A DNA stretch of 64,000 bases from assembly GCF_036226685.1 (NCBI RefSeq), contig NZ_CP109009.1:310001-374000 (forward strand), given 5' to 3'. A model generated the notes under the pieces. That model was not told the DNA's origin and made no database searches. It worked only from the letters and a program-made list of their open reading frames with translations. Both the position numbers and the translations under genes were made by a program. The stretch comes from Streptomyces sp. NBC_00690. Lineage in GTDB: Bacteria > Actinomycetota > Actinomycetes > Streptomycetales > Streptomycetaceae. Positions 35,251-45,043 of this stretch are shown here, in pieces (position 1 is the first letter of the stretch; every line of letters begins with the position of its first letter).

Positions 35251-36915
35251 TCAGGCCGCCGGGATCCGCGTGAACCGCCCGGCGATGTGCAGGTCCGTCT
35301 CGATGCGGGACGCCGCGGTCCGCAGTTCCGGAAGGACGTCCGCCAGGCACTCCGCCACCGTGCGCCGGCTGCTGTGCATCGCGACGTTCACCGCTGCGAC
35401 AACGTGTCCGCCGATGTCCCGCACGGGGACGGAGAGCGAGCGGAGGCCCTCTTCCAGTTCCTCGTCGACGAGCGCGTGACCGTCCTGTTCGGCCTGTTCG
35501 ACGATCGCCACGAGGTCCGACGGTTCGGTGACGGTCCGCGGTGTCAGCGGGCGCACCCCTGCGGCGGTCAGCCGGACCGCGCGTTCCGACGCGGGGAGCC
35601 CTGCTAGCAGCACGCGGCCCATGGAGGTGGCGTAGGCCGGCAGCCTGGTACCGATGCGGATGTCGACACTCATGACCCGACCGGTGGCGACGCGGGCCGT
35701 GTACTCGATCGCTTCGCCGTCGAGCACGGCCAGGGACGCCGAGTCGTGCACCCGGCCCACGAGGGCGGCCAGATGGGGTGTGGCGATCTCGGCGAGCGTG
35801 GTGCGGGACAGCGGGGCGTAGCCCAGTCCGAGCACCCGGGGGGTGAGGGTGAAGGCCCGCCCCTGGGCCTCGGCGTACCCGAGGTGCACCAGAGTGATGA
35901 GGGCACGCCTCGCGGTGGCACGCGCAAGGCCCGTGGCGGTGGCGACTTCGGAGAGGGTGAGCTCGGCTCGGCCGGCAGCGAAGGCGGTGATGACGGTCAG
36001 TCCCCGGGCCAGGGACTCGATGAACTCCGCGCCCGACTCCTGTTTTGATGCTGCGGTCCAGTCGGCGAGACCGTGTGCGGTTTCGGGTCTGGCAGGACCG
36101 GCCGCGCGCAGTCGTCCCTCCATTGCGGCGACCGCTTCGCGTGCGCGGGGGAGCACGAGGTCGCGCAGTGAGTCCGCGCTGTGCCGGCTGGTGTGGCTCA
36201 CGACGCTGACCGCGCACAGGACGTCATCGGCCGGGCCCCGCACGGGCAGGGCGAGGGCGATGAGGCCGGGTTCGATCAGTTGGTCGTCGACCGCCCAGCC
36301 CTGCCGTGCCGCGACGGTTGCCCGCCCCTCGAAGGTGGCCGCCGCAGTGCCCGCGGTGTCCGGGGGAACGGGGTGGAAGTCCCGGCCGTCGGGGTCGGCG
36401 TTCCACCGTGCGCGCCAGTGCGCCCAGGTCGTCTGGTCCCAGTGTGTGGCGAACACCGCTCCCTGGGCGGTGCGTTCGGCTGGGAGCAGGTCTCCGATGC
36501 GGAAGGTGAGGGACATGGCGCGCCGGCGGGTCGTCTGGTGGACGAACCGGATCCCGTCGCCGTCCGGTACGGCCAGGGAGACCGACTCGTCCAGTTCTCG
36601 GGCGAGTTCTTCGGCGAGGGGTCCGAGCGGACCGGGCAGTCCGATCGCGTCGAGGTAGGCGTTGCCCAGTTCCATCAGTGGGGGCGCGAGGACGGCGGTG
36701 TGTCCGTCCAACCGGAGGTAGCCCATGCGGACCAGGGTGGCGGTGATGCGATCGACGGTGGAGCGGGCCAGTCCGGTGGCGCGCACGAGTGCGCCGAGGG
36801 TGCTGCGGCCGTCGGCGTCGCTGATGGTGCGCAGTACGGACAGTCCGCGGATGAGCGGTCCGACCGCTTCGGCGGGTGCCGCCGGCTCCTGATGGGTCCG
36901 GTTCAAGGTGGCCAT
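35251..36915 (-). CDS. pobR: Tandem IclR regulator PobR, control of 4-hydroxybenzoate catabolism
   Basis: 554 residues, about twice the normal IclR length, made of two complete IclR units. Unit 1 has a winged helix at ~20-85 (TGLARSTVDRITATLVRMGYL) and an effector domain to ~270. Unit 2 repeats them from ~300 (TGLARATARRALITLVHLGY). Streptomyces coelicolor PobR, which represses pobA and responds to 4-hydroxybenzoate, has this same tandem design, and pobA lies in the divergent operon here. The two halves should act as an internal pseudo-dimer. The shared 207-bp promoter region contains a likely operator at 37028-37079. Confidence 0.85.
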   Translation of the reverse strand: MATLNRTHQEPAAPAEAVGPLIRGLSVLRTISDADGRSTLGALVRATGLARSTVDRITATLVRMGYLRLDGHTAVLAPPLMELGNAYLDAIGLPGPLGPLAEELARELDESVSLAVPDGDGIRFVHQTTRRRAMSLTFRIGDLLPAERTAQGAVFATHWDQTTWAHWRARWNADPDGRDFHPVPPDTAGTAAATFEGRATVAARQGWAVDDQLIEPGLIALALPVRGPADDVLCAVSVVSHTSRHSADSLRDLVLPRAREAVAAMEGRLRAAGPARPETAHGLADWTAASKQESGAEFIESLARGLTVITAFAAGRAELTLSEVATATGLARATARRALITLVHLGYAEAQGRAFTLTPRVLGLGYAPLSRTTLAEIATPHLAALVGRVHDSASLAVLDGEAIEYTARVATGRVMSVDIRIGTRLPAYATSMGRVLLAGLPASERAVRLTAAGVRPLTPRTVTEPSDLVAIVEQAEQDGHALVDEELEEGLRSLSVPVRDIGGHVVAAVNVAMHSSRRTVAECLADVLPELRTAASRIETDLHIAGRFTRIPAA

Positions 36916-37027
36916 CGGCCCTTCGTGTCGTCCTGACGTCGGTGCTCGGGTGCCGGTGCGATGTGCGGGTGCGGCCGTGGGGCGACGGCCGGGCGGGGTC
37001 CCGTACGGCCGTTGACATTACGTGGTC

Positions 37028-37079
37028 GACGAACGCACACTCGTCCGAGCAGAAATGAACTGTAGTTCATCAGACGAAC
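37028..37079. promoter_or_regulatory. Candidate PobR operator between pobR and the pca operon
   Basis: ATGAACTGTAGTTCAT (37055-37070) is a perfect 6-bp inverted repeat with a TGTA centre. It is flanked by two direct copies of GACGAAC at 37028-37034 and 37073-37079. Combined inverted and direct repeats are known for IclR-type operators of aromatic pathways such as PcaU. A TTGACA hexamer at 37012 lies just upstream, but I see no good -10 partner. Confidence 0.55.
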
Positions 37080-37122
37080 ACTCGCATCTGCGAGGTCGAG
37101 TCGACCTGACAAGGATTCCGCC

Positions 37123-37869
37123 ATGGACAAGGTCCGGACAAGCGCCGCCGAGGCGGTCGGAGACATCGGGGACGGCGCCTCACTGGCCGTGGGCGGCTTC
37201 GGGTTGAGCGGTGTACCGAGCACCCTGATCGCCGCACTGCACGCCCGCGGGACGGGAGGGTTCCATGTGGTGTCCAACAACTGCGGGGTGGACGGCGCGG
37301 GCCTGGGCACCCTGCTCGCCGCGGGCCGGATCGCCCGGGTCACCGGCTCGTACATCGGTGGAAACAAGGAGTTCGCCCGGCAGTACCTCGCCGGCGAGCT
37401 GGAAGTGGAACTCGTCCCCCAGGGCACGCTCGCGGAACGGCTGCGGGCCGGCGGCTGCGGCATACCCGCCTTCTTCACCCCGGCCGGCGTGGGCACCGAG
37501 GTCGCGGAGGGCGGTCTCGCCCGGCGCCACGGCGTGGAACCGGTACTGAGCCCGGCCAAGGAGATCCGGTCCTTCGCGGGCCTCGACCACGTCCTGGAAC
37601 ACGCCATCACCACGGACTTCGCGCTCGTACGAGCCGCCCGGGGGGATCGGCTGGGCAATCTGGTCTTCCGGAAGGCCGCCCGCAACTTCAATCCGCTCGC
37701 CGCCATGGCAGGACGGATCACCATCGCCGAGGTGGAGGAATTGGTGGAGCCTGGCGCGCTGGATCCGGACGCCGTCCACCTGCCCGGGGTGTTCGTCCAA
37801 CGGGTCGTCGCGCTCACTCCCGAGCAGGCGAGGGACAAGCAGATCGAGAACCGGACGGTGCGAGCCTGA
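37123..37869 (+). CDS. pcaI: 3-oxoadipate CoA-transferase, alpha subunit
   Basis: 248 residues. With PcaJ it moves CoA from succinyl-CoA to 3-oxoadipate, the penultimate step of the beta-ketoadipate pathway. The class I CoA-transferase pattern is clear: [16 protein letters not shown] near the N-terminus, then [11 protein letters not shown], a [10 protein letters not shown] segment and [12 protein letters not shown] at 37123 follows AAGGA. The TGA overlaps the pcaJ ATG by one base. First gene of the pcaIJFHGBL-pobA operon. Confidence 0.93.
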   Translation: MDKVRTSAAEAVGDIGDGASLAVGGFGLSGVPSTLIAALHARGTGGFHVVSNNCGVDGAGLGTLLAAGRIARVTGSYIGGNKEFARQYLAGELEVELVPQGTLAERLRAGGCGIPAFFTPAGVGTEVAEGGLARRHGVEPVLSPAKEIRSFAGLDHVLEHAITTDFALVRAARGDRLGNLVFRKAARNFNPLAAMAGRITIAEVEELVEPGALDPDAVHLPGVFVQRVVALTPEQARDKQIENRTVRA

Positions 37870-38495
37870 TGCCCTGGACACGCGAACAGATGGCGGCGCG
37901 CGCCGCGGCCGAGTTGACCGACGGCTCCCACGTCAACCTCGGTATCGGACTGCCGACGCTCATCCCCGGCTTCCTCCCCGACGGCGTGGACGTCGTGCTC
38001 CACTCGGAGAACGGAATTCTCGGGGTCGGCCCCTATCCGAGCGAGCACGAGATCGATGCAGACCTGATCAACGCGGGCAAGGAGACCGTCACGGTTGCGG
38101 CCGGGGCGGCGTTCTTCGACTCTGCGCTCTCCTTCGGCATGATCCGCGGAGGTCACATCGACACCGCCGTCCTGGGTGCGATGCAGGTCTCCGCGGCTGG
38201 CGACCTCGCCAATTGGTCGGTCCCAGGAAAGATGATCAAGGGAATGGGCGGTGCCATGGACCTCGTGCACGGCGTCCGACGGGTGATCGCCCTGACCGAG
38301 CACACCGCCCGGGACGGCTCCCCCAAGATCGTTCAGCAGTGCACCCTCCCGCTCACCGGCCGGGCGTGCGTCCACCGTGTCATCACCGACCTCGCCGTCC
38401 TCGACATCACCGATGACGGACTCGTCCTGGTCGAGACGGCTCCCGGGGTCACGCCCGCGGAGGTGCGGGAACGCACCGCCGCACCCGTCCACTGA
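37869..38495 (+). CDS. pcaJ: 3-oxoadipate CoA-transferase, beta subunit
   Basis: 208 residues. The catalytic Glu lies in the conserved [10 protein letters not shown] motif at about residues 50-59, where the covalent glutamyl-CoA intermediate forms. [12 protein letters not shown] and [23 protein letters not shown] are further family blocks. It partners PcaI in a heteromeric enzyme. Confidence 0.93.
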   Translation: MPWTREQMAARAAAELTDGSHVNLGIGLPTLIPGFLPDGVDVVLHSENGILGVGPYPSEHEIDADLINAGKETVTVAAGAAFFDSALSFGMIRGGHIDTAVLGAMQVSAAGDLANWSVPGKMIKGMGGAMDLVHGVRRVIALTEHTARDGSPKIVQQCTLPLTGRACVHRVITDLAVLDITDDGLVLVETAPGVTPAEVRERTAAPVH

Positions 38496-38546
38496 ACGCA
38501 CACCCGCCCCACCGCCCATCGACGCCCCAGCAAGGAGCCCCCTCAG

Positions 38547-39737
38547 ATGACCGACCGTCTCCACGACGTCTATGTCGTCGACGCCGTCCGCACACCGATC
38601 GGCAAGTACGGCGGCGCGCTCAGCGGCGTACGGCCGGACGATCTCGCCGCCGGTGTGCTCCGCTCCCTCCTTGCCCGTACGCCCGGACTCGATCCGGCCC
38701 GCATCGACGACGTCTTCCTCGGCAACGCCAACGGGGCGGGCGAGGACAACCGGGATGTCGCCCGGATGGCTGTCCTCCTCGCCGGACTGCCCGTGAGCGT
38801 GCCCGGCACCACCGTCAACCGGCTCTGTGGATCCGGCCTGGAGGCCGTGGTCCAGGCGGCTCGCGCGATCGCCGTCGGGGACGCCTCGGTGGCCGTCGCG
38901 GGAGGTGTGGAGTCCATGAGCCGCGCCCCCTGGGTGGTGCCCAAGCCGGCCCGCGGCTTCCCCTCCGGCCATCAGGAGATGTACTCCACGACCCTCGGCT
39001 GGCGGATGGTCAACCCCCGGATGCCCACCGAGTGGACCGTTCCGCTGGGTGAGGGAGCCGAACTCGTCGCCGAGCGGTACGGGGTCGGGCGCGAGGCCCA
39101 GGACGCCTTCGCGCTCGACAGCCACCGCAAGGCCGCCGCTGCCTGGGCGGCAGGACTCTACGCCGGGGAGGTCGTCCCGGTCGACGGGGTGGACCTGGAC
39201 CGGGACGAGTGCATCCGCGACGACACTTCCGCCGCTGCCCTCGCCCGGCTGAAGCCTGTCTTCCGCGATGACGGCACCGTCACCGCCGGGAACTCGTCCC
39301 CGCTGAACGACGGCGCCGCGGCCCTACTCCTGACCAACGAGGAGGGACTGCGCGCCTGCGGGCGGGAACCGCTGGCCCGGATCCGGGCCAGCGCAGTCAC
39401 GGGCATCGAACCCCAATTCTTCGGCGCGGGCCCCGTCGAGGCGGTCCAACGCGCGCTGCGCAAGGCCGGCCGCGCTGTGGATGAAGTGCAGATCATGGAG
39501 GTGAACGAGGCGTTCGCGGCCCAGGCGCTGGCCTGCATCGGGCAGTGGACGGGGCTGGATCCGGCCGTGGTCAACCCGCGCGGCGGCGCCATTGCGATCG
39601 GTCACCCGCTGGGAGCGTCCGGGGCACGGATCACCGGTGCCGTGGCCCATCAACTCGCTGCCGCAGGCTCCGGGACGGGCGTCGCCACCCTGTGCATCGG
39701 CGTCGGTCAGGGCATCGCACTGGTCCTGGAGAGGTGA
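38547..39737 (+). CDS. pcaF: Beta-ketoadipyl-CoA thiolase
   Basis: 396 residues; cleaves 3-oxoadipyl-CoA to succinyl-CoA and acetyl-CoA, the last step of the pathway. The acyl-accepting Cys is in NRLCGSGLEA (~residue 90), the His in GHPLGASGARI and the second Cys in TLCIGVGQG. EVNEAFAAQ is also conserved. AAGGAG lies 9 nt before the ATG. The 51-bp gap after pcaJ is the largest within the operon. Confidence 0.93.
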   Translation: MTDRLHDVYVVDAVRTPIGKYGGALSGVRPDDLAAGVLRSLLARTPGLDPARIDDVFLGNANGAGEDNRDVARMAVLLAGLPVSVPGTTVNRLCGSGLEAVVQAARAIAVGDASVAVAGGVESMSRAPWVVPKPARGFPSGHQEMYSTTLGWRMVNPRMPTEWTVPLGEGAELVAERYGVGREAQDAFALDSHRKAAAAWAAGLYAGEVVPVDGVDLDRDECIRDDTSAAALARLKPVFRDDGTVTAGNSSPLNDGAAALLLTNEEGLRACGREPLARIRASAVTGIEPQFFGAGPVEAVQRALRKAGRAVDEVQIMEVNEAFAAQALACIGQWTGLDPAVVNPRGGAIAIGHPLGASGARITGAVAHQLAAAGSGTGVATLCIGVGQGIALVLER

Positions 39738-39741
39738 ACCC

Positions 39742-40539
39742 ATGACAACCATCGACAGCCGGGGCGCGTCCCCGGACCAGGAGCAGATCAGCGCGGAGAT
39801 CGCGGCCGTGCACAGGGCGGCGAGCCGGGCCGCCCCGGCCGGTGGCGGCGAGGCGCCGAACCATCCGGACCGGGGCTTCGCGCCCTACCGCAGCAGTCTG
39901 TTGCGCCATCCGCTCCGCCCCCTGGTGGCGGCGGGCGGCGACCCGGAGGCCGCCGAACTATCCGGGCCGGTCTTCGGCGTCACCGATGTCACCGCGCTCG
40001 ACGCGGATCTGACCCGGCAGCACATCGGTGAACCACTGGGCGAGCGGATCACGGTCAGCGGTCGGGTGCTCGACCGCTCGGGGAGACCGGTACGCGGGCA
40101 ACTCGTCGAGGTGTGGCAGGCGAACGCCTCCGGCCGGTACGCGCACGGGCTCGACCGCCATCCGGCCCCGCTCGACCCCCACTTCACCGGCGCGGGCCGC
40201 TGCCTCACCGACGACGCGGGCCGGTACTCCTTCACCACGGTCAGGCCCGGCGCCTACCCCTGGCGCAACCACATCAACGCGTGGCGCCCCGCGCACATCC
40301 ACTTCTCGCTCTTCGGCACCCGGTTCACCCAGCGGCTGGTGACCCAGATGTACTTCCCCGGCGACCCGCTGTTCGCGTACGACCCGATCCTCCAGTCGGT
40401 CACCGACCCGGCCGCCCGTGCCCGGCTCGTCGCCGACTACCGCCCCGACCTGTCGGTGCCCGAATGGTCGCTCGGCTACCACTGGGACATCGTGCTCGAC
40501 GGCCCCGCCAGGACCCTCCCGGACCCCGAGGAGCACTGA
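39742..40539 (+). CDS. pcaH: Protocatechuate 3,4-dioxygenase, beta subunit
   Basis: 265 residues from ATG at 39742, 4 bp after pcaF. It carries the non-haem Fe(III) site of intradiol dioxygenases: Tyr in SGRYAHG, Tyr in GAYPWRN, and the two His in PAHIHFS. LVEVWQANASGRY is the typical beta-subunit core. With PcaG it opens protocatechuate to 3-carboxy-cis,cis-muconate. Its stop overlaps the pcaG start by one base. Confidence 0.94.
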   Translation: MTTIDSRGASPDQEQISAEIAAVHRAASRAAPAGGGEAPNHPDRGFAPYRSSLLRHPLRPLVAAGGDPEAAELSGPVFGVTDVTALDADLTRQHIGEPLGERITVSGRVLDRSGRPVRGQLVEVWQANASGRYAHGLDRHPAPLDPHFTGAGRCLTDDAGRYSFTTVRPGAYPWRNHINAWRPAHIHFSLFGTRFTQRLVTQMYFPGDPLFAYDPILQSVTDPAARARLVADYRPDLSVPEWSLGYHWDIVLDGPARTLPDPEEH

Positions 40540-41087
40540 TGCCCCGTCCGACCCCTTCCCAGACCGTAGGCCCCTTCTTCGGGTACGCGCTGTCGACCCC
40601 CGGCGGCGGAGATGCGGCACCCGCCGGGCACCCCGACACCCTCACCGTCCATGGGTACGTACGCGACGGGAAGGGCGATCCGGTGCCCGACGCCCTGGTG
40701 GAGACCTGGCAGCGGGTGCCGAAAGCCCTTCCCGGCTCTCTCCGCCGTGACCCCGTGACGGGTGGCTCACCCGGTCGTGACGGGGTGGGCTTCACCGGCT
40801 TCGGGCGGGTCGCGACCGACGCGGACGGCCACTGGGTCATCCGTACGCTCGCCCCTCCCGCCACCGCGCCCTATCTGGCGATAGCCGTGTTCGCGCGGGG
40901 TCTGGCCCACCACCTCCACACCCGGGCCTACCTCGACCCGACCGCATCGGACCGGTTGCTGTCCGCGCTGGCTCCCGAGCGGGCGGCGACCCTGGTAGCC
41001 CAGGAGGAACGGCAGGGAACCCACCGCTTCGACATCCATCTCCAAGGGGAGAAGGAGACGGTCTTCCTTGACTTCCACCACGACTGA
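40539..41087 (+). CDS. pcaG: Protocatechuate 3,4-dioxygenase, alpha subunit
   Basis: 182 residues. SQTVGPFFGYAL at the N-terminus and LVETWQ, GFGRVATDADGHW and FARGLAHHLHTRAYL match the alpha subunit. It lacks the iron ligands, as expected, and shapes the active site with PcaH. It ends in ETVFLDFHHD and its final 20 bp overlap the predicted TTG start of pcaB. Confidence 0.93.
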   Translation: MPRPTPSQTVGPFFGYALSTPGGGDAAPAGHPDTLTVHGYVRDGKGDPVPDALVETWQRVPKALPGSLRRDPVTGGSPGRDGVGFTGFGRVATDADGHWVIRTLAPPATAPYLAIAVFARGLAHHLHTRAYLDPTASDRLLSALAPERAATLVAQEERQGTHRFDIHLQGEKETVFLDFHHD

Positions 41088-42618
41088 CCCGGACGAAACG
41101 GACCTGGACACCGGGCTGTTGGCCCCGGTACGGGCCGGCAGCACGGCCGAGCGCGAAACGGGCGACCGGGCGGTGCTGCAAGCCCTCCTCGACGCCGAGG
41201 CCGCGTTGACCCGCGCCTGGTGCACCACCGGACGGATTCCCGCCGCCGCGGGCCCGGCGGTGACCGCCGCGGCCCGCGCCGACCGGTTCGACGCCCGCTC
41301 CCTCGCGCTGCGGGCCCGCGAGGGCGGCAACCCCGTCATCCCGCTCGTCGCCGATCTCGTCCGCGCAGTCGCGCAGTTCGCACCGGAACACGCCGACCAC
41401 ATCCATCGTGGCGCCACCAGCCAGGACATCCTGGACACGGCCCTGGTCCTGATCGCCCACCGGACGCTGGGCACGATCGCCGCCGATCTGGTGCGGACCG
41501 CCGACGAACTCGCCCGGCTAGCGCGCGCCCACCGGACCACGGCGATGCCGGGTCGGACGCTCACCCAGCACGCCGTGCCCACCACCTTCGGGCTCAAGGC
41601 GGCGGGCTGGCGCTCACTCGTCCTGGACGCCCACGACCGACTCACGCGCGTACGCGGTTCACTGCCCGCCCAACTCGGTGGGGCCGCCGGCACGCTGGCC
41701 GCCTGCCATGTTCGGACGGTCCGGCCGCCCGAACGGGACGCGGTGGAAGGGGCCGGAGACACAGGGGCCGGCGATGATGTGGGACTCGAACTGGTCGCCG
41801 CGTACGCCGCAGAACTCGGTCTCGCAGCCCCCGCCCTGCCCTGGCACACCCTGCGCACACCGGTGGCCGACCTGGCGGGGGCCCTCGCGTTCACGGCCGG
41901 GGCGCTCGGCAAGATCGCGGCCGATGTGCTGGTGCTCTCCCGTACCGAGATCGCGGAAGTCACCGAGGGCACGCGGGGCTCCTCCTCCGCCATGCCGCAC
42001 AAGCAGAACCCGATCAGGGCCACCCTCATCGCGTCCGCCGCCCGTCAGGTCCCTTCGCTGTCGGCCGTGCTGTTCGGCTCGCTGGCCGGTGAGGACGAAC
42101 GACCCGCCGGGGCCTGGCACGCGGAGTGGGCACCACTGCGCGAGGCCCTACGGCTGACAGGCGGGGCCGCCCACCACACCAAGGAACTCTGCGCGGGCCT
42201 GCTGGTCCATCCCGCCCGTATGCGCGCCAACCTGGACCTGACCGACGGCCGGATACTCAGCGAACGGCTGAGCGCCCAACTCGTCACCGAACTGGGCAAG
42301 ACCGAGGCCAGGGAACTCCTCAACCGGGCATCACGGCGGGCCGCCGATGAGCACCTGGAGCTGCTGGACGCACTGCGCCGCGAGGCCCGCAGCCGTGCGC
42401 CCGAACCGCAGCCTTCGGTCGACGACCCGTCCGAACCCGGATCCGGCCCCGATGCGCCCCGGTCTGCGCAGCAAGGGCCCCACCGCCCGCACTCTCCCGC
42501 AGAGCTCGCCGTGACGGCCCTGCCGCCCGACATCGACGATCCGTTGGGATATCTCGGCTCCGCCGCAGCCCTCACCGACCGCGCCCTTGCGCGCCGCCCC
42601 CGTCAGGACCGCACATGA
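41068..42618 (+). CDS. pcaB: 3-carboxy-cis,cis-muconate cycloisomerase
   Basis: 516 residues, longer than the usual ~450. It belongs to the fumarase/aspartase superfamily: HRGATSQDILDTAL carries the GATSQD motif and GSSSAMPHKQNP is the signature loop with the catalytic Ser region. It lactonises 3-carboxymuconate to gamma-carboxymuconolactone. No ATG or GTG is well placed; a TTG at 41068 with GAAGGAG 11 nt upstream gives MTSTTTDP and overlaps pcaG by 20 bp. The extra length is a Pro/Ser/Glu-rich insertion near residues 450-490, probably a disordered linker before the last helix. Confidence 0.9.
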   Translation: MTSTTTDPDETDLDTGLLAPVRAGSTAERETGDRAVLQALLDAEAALTRAWCTTGRIPAAAGPAVTAAARADRFDARSLALRAREGGNPVIPLVADLVRAVAQFAPEHADHIHRGATSQDILDTALVLIAHRTLGTIAADLVRTADELARLARAHRTTAMPGRTLTQHAVPTTFGLKAAGWRSLVLDAHDRLTRVRGSLPAQLGGAAGTLAACHVRTVRPPERDAVEGAGDTGAGDDVGLELVAAYAAELGLAAPALPWHTLRTPVADLAGALAFTAGALGKIAADVLVLSRTEIAEVTEGTRGSSSAMPHKQNPIRATLIASAARQVPSLSAVLFGSLAGEDERPAGAWHAEWAPLREALRLTGGAAHHTKELCAGLLVHPARMRANLDLTDGRILSERLSAQLVTELGKTEARELLNRASRRAADEHLELLDALRREARSRAPEPQPSVDDPSEPGSGPDAPRSAQQGPHRPHSPAELAVTALPPDIDDPLGYLGSAAALTDRALARRPRQDRT

Positions 42619-43784
42619 AACTCCACCATCACGCCGAGGGGCCGCCGGACGCCCCGCCGCTCTATCTCGGTCCCTCCCTCGGCACCTCGCTCGCCCTCTG
42701 GGACCGACAGGCCCCGGCGCTGGCCCGGCACCACCGGGTGATCCGGTGGGACCTGCCCGGCCACGGGGGTTCGCCCGCCCGCCCCTTGCCCGCCACCCTC
42801 GCCGACCTGGGAGAAGCCGTTCTCTCCCTCGCCGACTCGCTGGGCCATGACTCCTTCGCCTACGCGGGCGTCTCACTCGGCGGAGCGGTGGGAACCTGGC
42901 TGGCGGCCCACCATCCGGACCGGATCACCTCACTCGCCCTGCTGTCCACCTCGGCCCGCTTCGGCGAACCGGACCCCTGGCTGGAGCGGGCCGAACGGGT
43001 GCGGGACCGCGGGGTGGGACAACTCGCCGAGGCGGCACGGGAGCGCTGGTTCACCCCCTCCTTCGCCGCATCGGCCGATCCCGCGGTCGACACGCTGACC
43101 GCCGACCACCGGGCCGTCGACCCCCAGGGGTACGCGGCCTGCTGCGAGGTCCTCGCCACGATCGACCTCCGGCCGGAACTGACCCGGATCGTCGCGCCCA
43201 CCGTCATCGTCGTGGGCCGTGACGACGGGCCCACCCCGCCGCCGCACGCACGTGAACTCGCCGACGCTATCCCCGACGCCCACCTCGTGGAACTCCCCCG
43301 AGCGGCCCATCTCGCCAATGTCGAGCAGCCACGGGCCGTGCTCGACGTACTGCTCAACCACCTCGGCCACCAGAAGGCGGCCCGACGGACGGGGCAAAGC
43401 GGACGACAGAACGCAATGACCGTCCGCAGGGAGGTGCTCGGCGACGCACACGTGGACCGGGCCGTCGCCCGCACCACCGCGTTCACCGCCCCCTTCCAGG
43501 ACTTCATCACCCGCTACGCCTGGGGCGAGATCTGGTCGGACGAAACCCTGGACCGACGGACCCGCAGTTGCATCACCCTCACCGCACTCGTCGCGGGGGG
43601 CCATCGAGAAGAGCTCGCGATGCACGTGCGGGCCGCGCTACGCAACGGGCTGACCCCCGATGAGATCGGCGCGGTGCTGCTCCAGGCCGCGGTCTACTGC
43701 GGTGTCCCCGCCGCCAACTCCGCCTTCGCCGTGGCGGACGAGGTCCTACGCGAACACAACATCCCCAGGGGAGAGGAAGTCTGA
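42615..43784 (+). CDS. pcaL: PcaL: fused enol-lactone hydrolase and carboxymuconolactone decarboxylase
   Basis: 389 residues that combine PcaD and PcaC, the fused form common in actinomycetes. Residues ~1-255 are an alpha/beta hydrolase with nucleophile GVSLGG, acid GRDDGPT and His in RAAHLAN; it hydrolyses 3-oxoadipate enol-lactone. Residues ~270-389 are carboxymuconolactone decarboxylase (FITRYAWGEIWSDETLDRRTRS, HVRAALRNGLTPDEI). It starts with ATGA overlapping pcaB and ends one base into pobA. Confidence 0.94.
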   Translation: MKLHHHAEGPPDAPPLYLGPSLGTSLALWDRQAPALARHHRVIRWDLPGHGGSPARPLPATLADLGEAVLSLADSLGHDSFAYAGVSLGGAVGTWLAAHHPDRITSLALLSTSARFGEPDPWLERAERVRDRGVGQLAEAARERWFTPSFAASADPAVDTLTADHRAVDPQGYAACCEVLATIDLRPELTRIVAPTVIVVGRDDGPTPPPHARELADAIPDAHLVELPRAAHLANVEQPRAVLDVLLNHLGHQKAARRTGQSGRQNAMTVRREVLGDAHVDRAVARTTAFTAPFQDFITRYAWGEIWSDETLDRRTRSCITLTALVAGGHREELAMHVRAALRNGLTPDEIGAVLLQAAVYCGVPAANSAFAVADEVLREHNIPRGEEV

Positions 43785-44968
43785 TGCACACCACCGTCGG
43801 CATCATCGGCGGCGGCCCGGCCGGGCTACTGCTCGCCCGGCTGCTGCACAACGCGGGCATCGACACGGTGACGCTCGAATCTCGGGACCGTGCCCACGTC
43901 GAGAATCGTCAGCGCGCCGGAATCCTCGAACAGGGCACGGTCGACGTGCTGCGGTCCGCAGGCGTCGGCGATCGGATGGACCGCGAGGGCCTCGTCCACG
44001 ACGGCATCGAGTTGCGGTTCGACGGGCGCTCCCACCGGGTCGACTTCCCGTCCCTCACGGGCGGGCGAACGGTCATGGTGTACGCGCAGACCGAGGTCGT
44101 GAAGGATCTGATCGCCCTCCGTTCCGAGGACGCCGGACCGCTCCTGTTCGGGGCGCGGGCTCTCGCCGTGGAGGACGCGGACACCGACCGACCGCTCATC
44201 CGCTATCTTCACGAGGGTCGCGAACAGACCCTGAGCTGCGACTACGTCGTCGGTTGCGACGGTTTCCACGGAGTGGCACGCCAAGCGATCCCCACCTCGA
44301 TCCGTACGACGTACGAGCGGACCTACCCGTACTCCTGGCTGGGCATCCTCGCCGAGGCGGCGCCGGTCTACGACGAGCTGATCTACGCCCACTCCCCGCG
44401 CGGCTTCGCGCTCGCCAGTATGCGCACGCCCACGGTGAGCCGGCTCTACCTCCAGGTCGACAACGGCACCGACCCCGCGGACTGGCCCGACGAGCGGATC
44501 TGGGACGAACTCGACGCCCGACTCGCCCTCAGCGGCGACGCCGGAGTGCAGCTGACGCGCGGCGCGGTCTCCGGCAAGGCCGTGCTGCCGATGCGCAGTT
44601 CGGTGACCGAACCGATGCGTTACGGGCGGGTGTTCCTGGCGGGTGACGCCGCGCACATCGTGCCGCCGACGGGCGCCAAGGGGCTCAATCTGGCGGTGTC
44701 CGACGTGACCGTCCTCGCCCGTGCCCTCGTCCAGGCCCACGGCTCCGACTCGGCCGAGCTCCTCGACGCGTACTCCGACACGTGTCTGCGCCGCGTCTGG
44801 CGGGCCGAGCAGTTCTCGTACGAGATGACCACGACCCTGCACCACGATCCGGCGCACTCCCCGTTCGAGACCCGTCTGCAACTCTCCCGGCTGGATCGGC
44901 TGGCAGTCTCCGGGCATGCCGCAGCCGAACTCGCCGAGAACTACACCGGTCTTCCGATCGACTACTGA
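43784..44968 (+). CDS. pobA: 4-hydroxybenzoate 3-monooxygenase
   Basis: 394 residues. Group A flavin monooxygenase: GGGPAGLLLARLL at the N-terminus binds FAD, GCDGFHGVAR is the DG motif, and LAGDAAHIVPPTGAKGLNLA is the GD motif that holds the flavin ribityl. ESRDRAHVENRQRAGILEQGT and SWLGILAEA match p-hydroxybenzoate hydroxylase. It hydroxylates 4-hydroxybenzoate to protocatechuate, feeding the pca enzymes before it. Last gene of the operon; a strong terminator follows. Confidence 0.94.
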   Translation: MHTTVGIIGGGPAGLLLARLLHNAGIDTVTLESRDRAHVENRQRAGILEQGTVDVLRSAGVGDRMDREGLVHDGIELRFDGRSHRVDFPSLTGGRTVMVYAQTEVVKDLIALRSEDAGPLLFGARALAVEDADTDRPLIRYLHEGREQTLSCDYVVGCDGFHGVARQAIPTSIRTTYERTYPYSWLGILAEAAPVYDELIYAHSPRGFALASMRTPTVSRLYLQVDNGTDPADWPDERIWDELDARLALSGDAGVQLTRGAVSGKAVLPMRSSVTEPMRYGRVFLAGDAAHIVPPTGAKGLNLAVSDVTVLARALVQAHGSDSAELLDAYSDTCLRRVWRAEQFSYEMTTTLHHDPAHSPFETRLQLSRLDRLAVSGHAAAELAENYTGLPIDY

Positions 44969-44979
44969 GCCCGCAGGGA

Positions 44980-45027
44980 AACGACCCGGTGCCCGCGGCC
45001 GTGACAGGCCGCGGGCACCGGGTCGTT
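44980..45027. terminator. Bidirectional terminator after pobA
   Basis: A perfect 21-bp inverted repeat (44980-45000 with 45007-45027, core CCCGGTGCCCGCGGCC) around a 6-nt loop. It lies between the convergent stops of pobA and the flavin reductase-regulator gene and separates the two catabolic blocks. Confidence 0.92.
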
Positions 45028-45043
45028 CGGTTCGGATGTGGTG

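Noticed and set aside
37012..37040. Consensus-like -35 (TTGACA) for the pca operon
   Set aside because: No TANNNT hexamer at 16-19 bp spacing, so I do not call a promoter.
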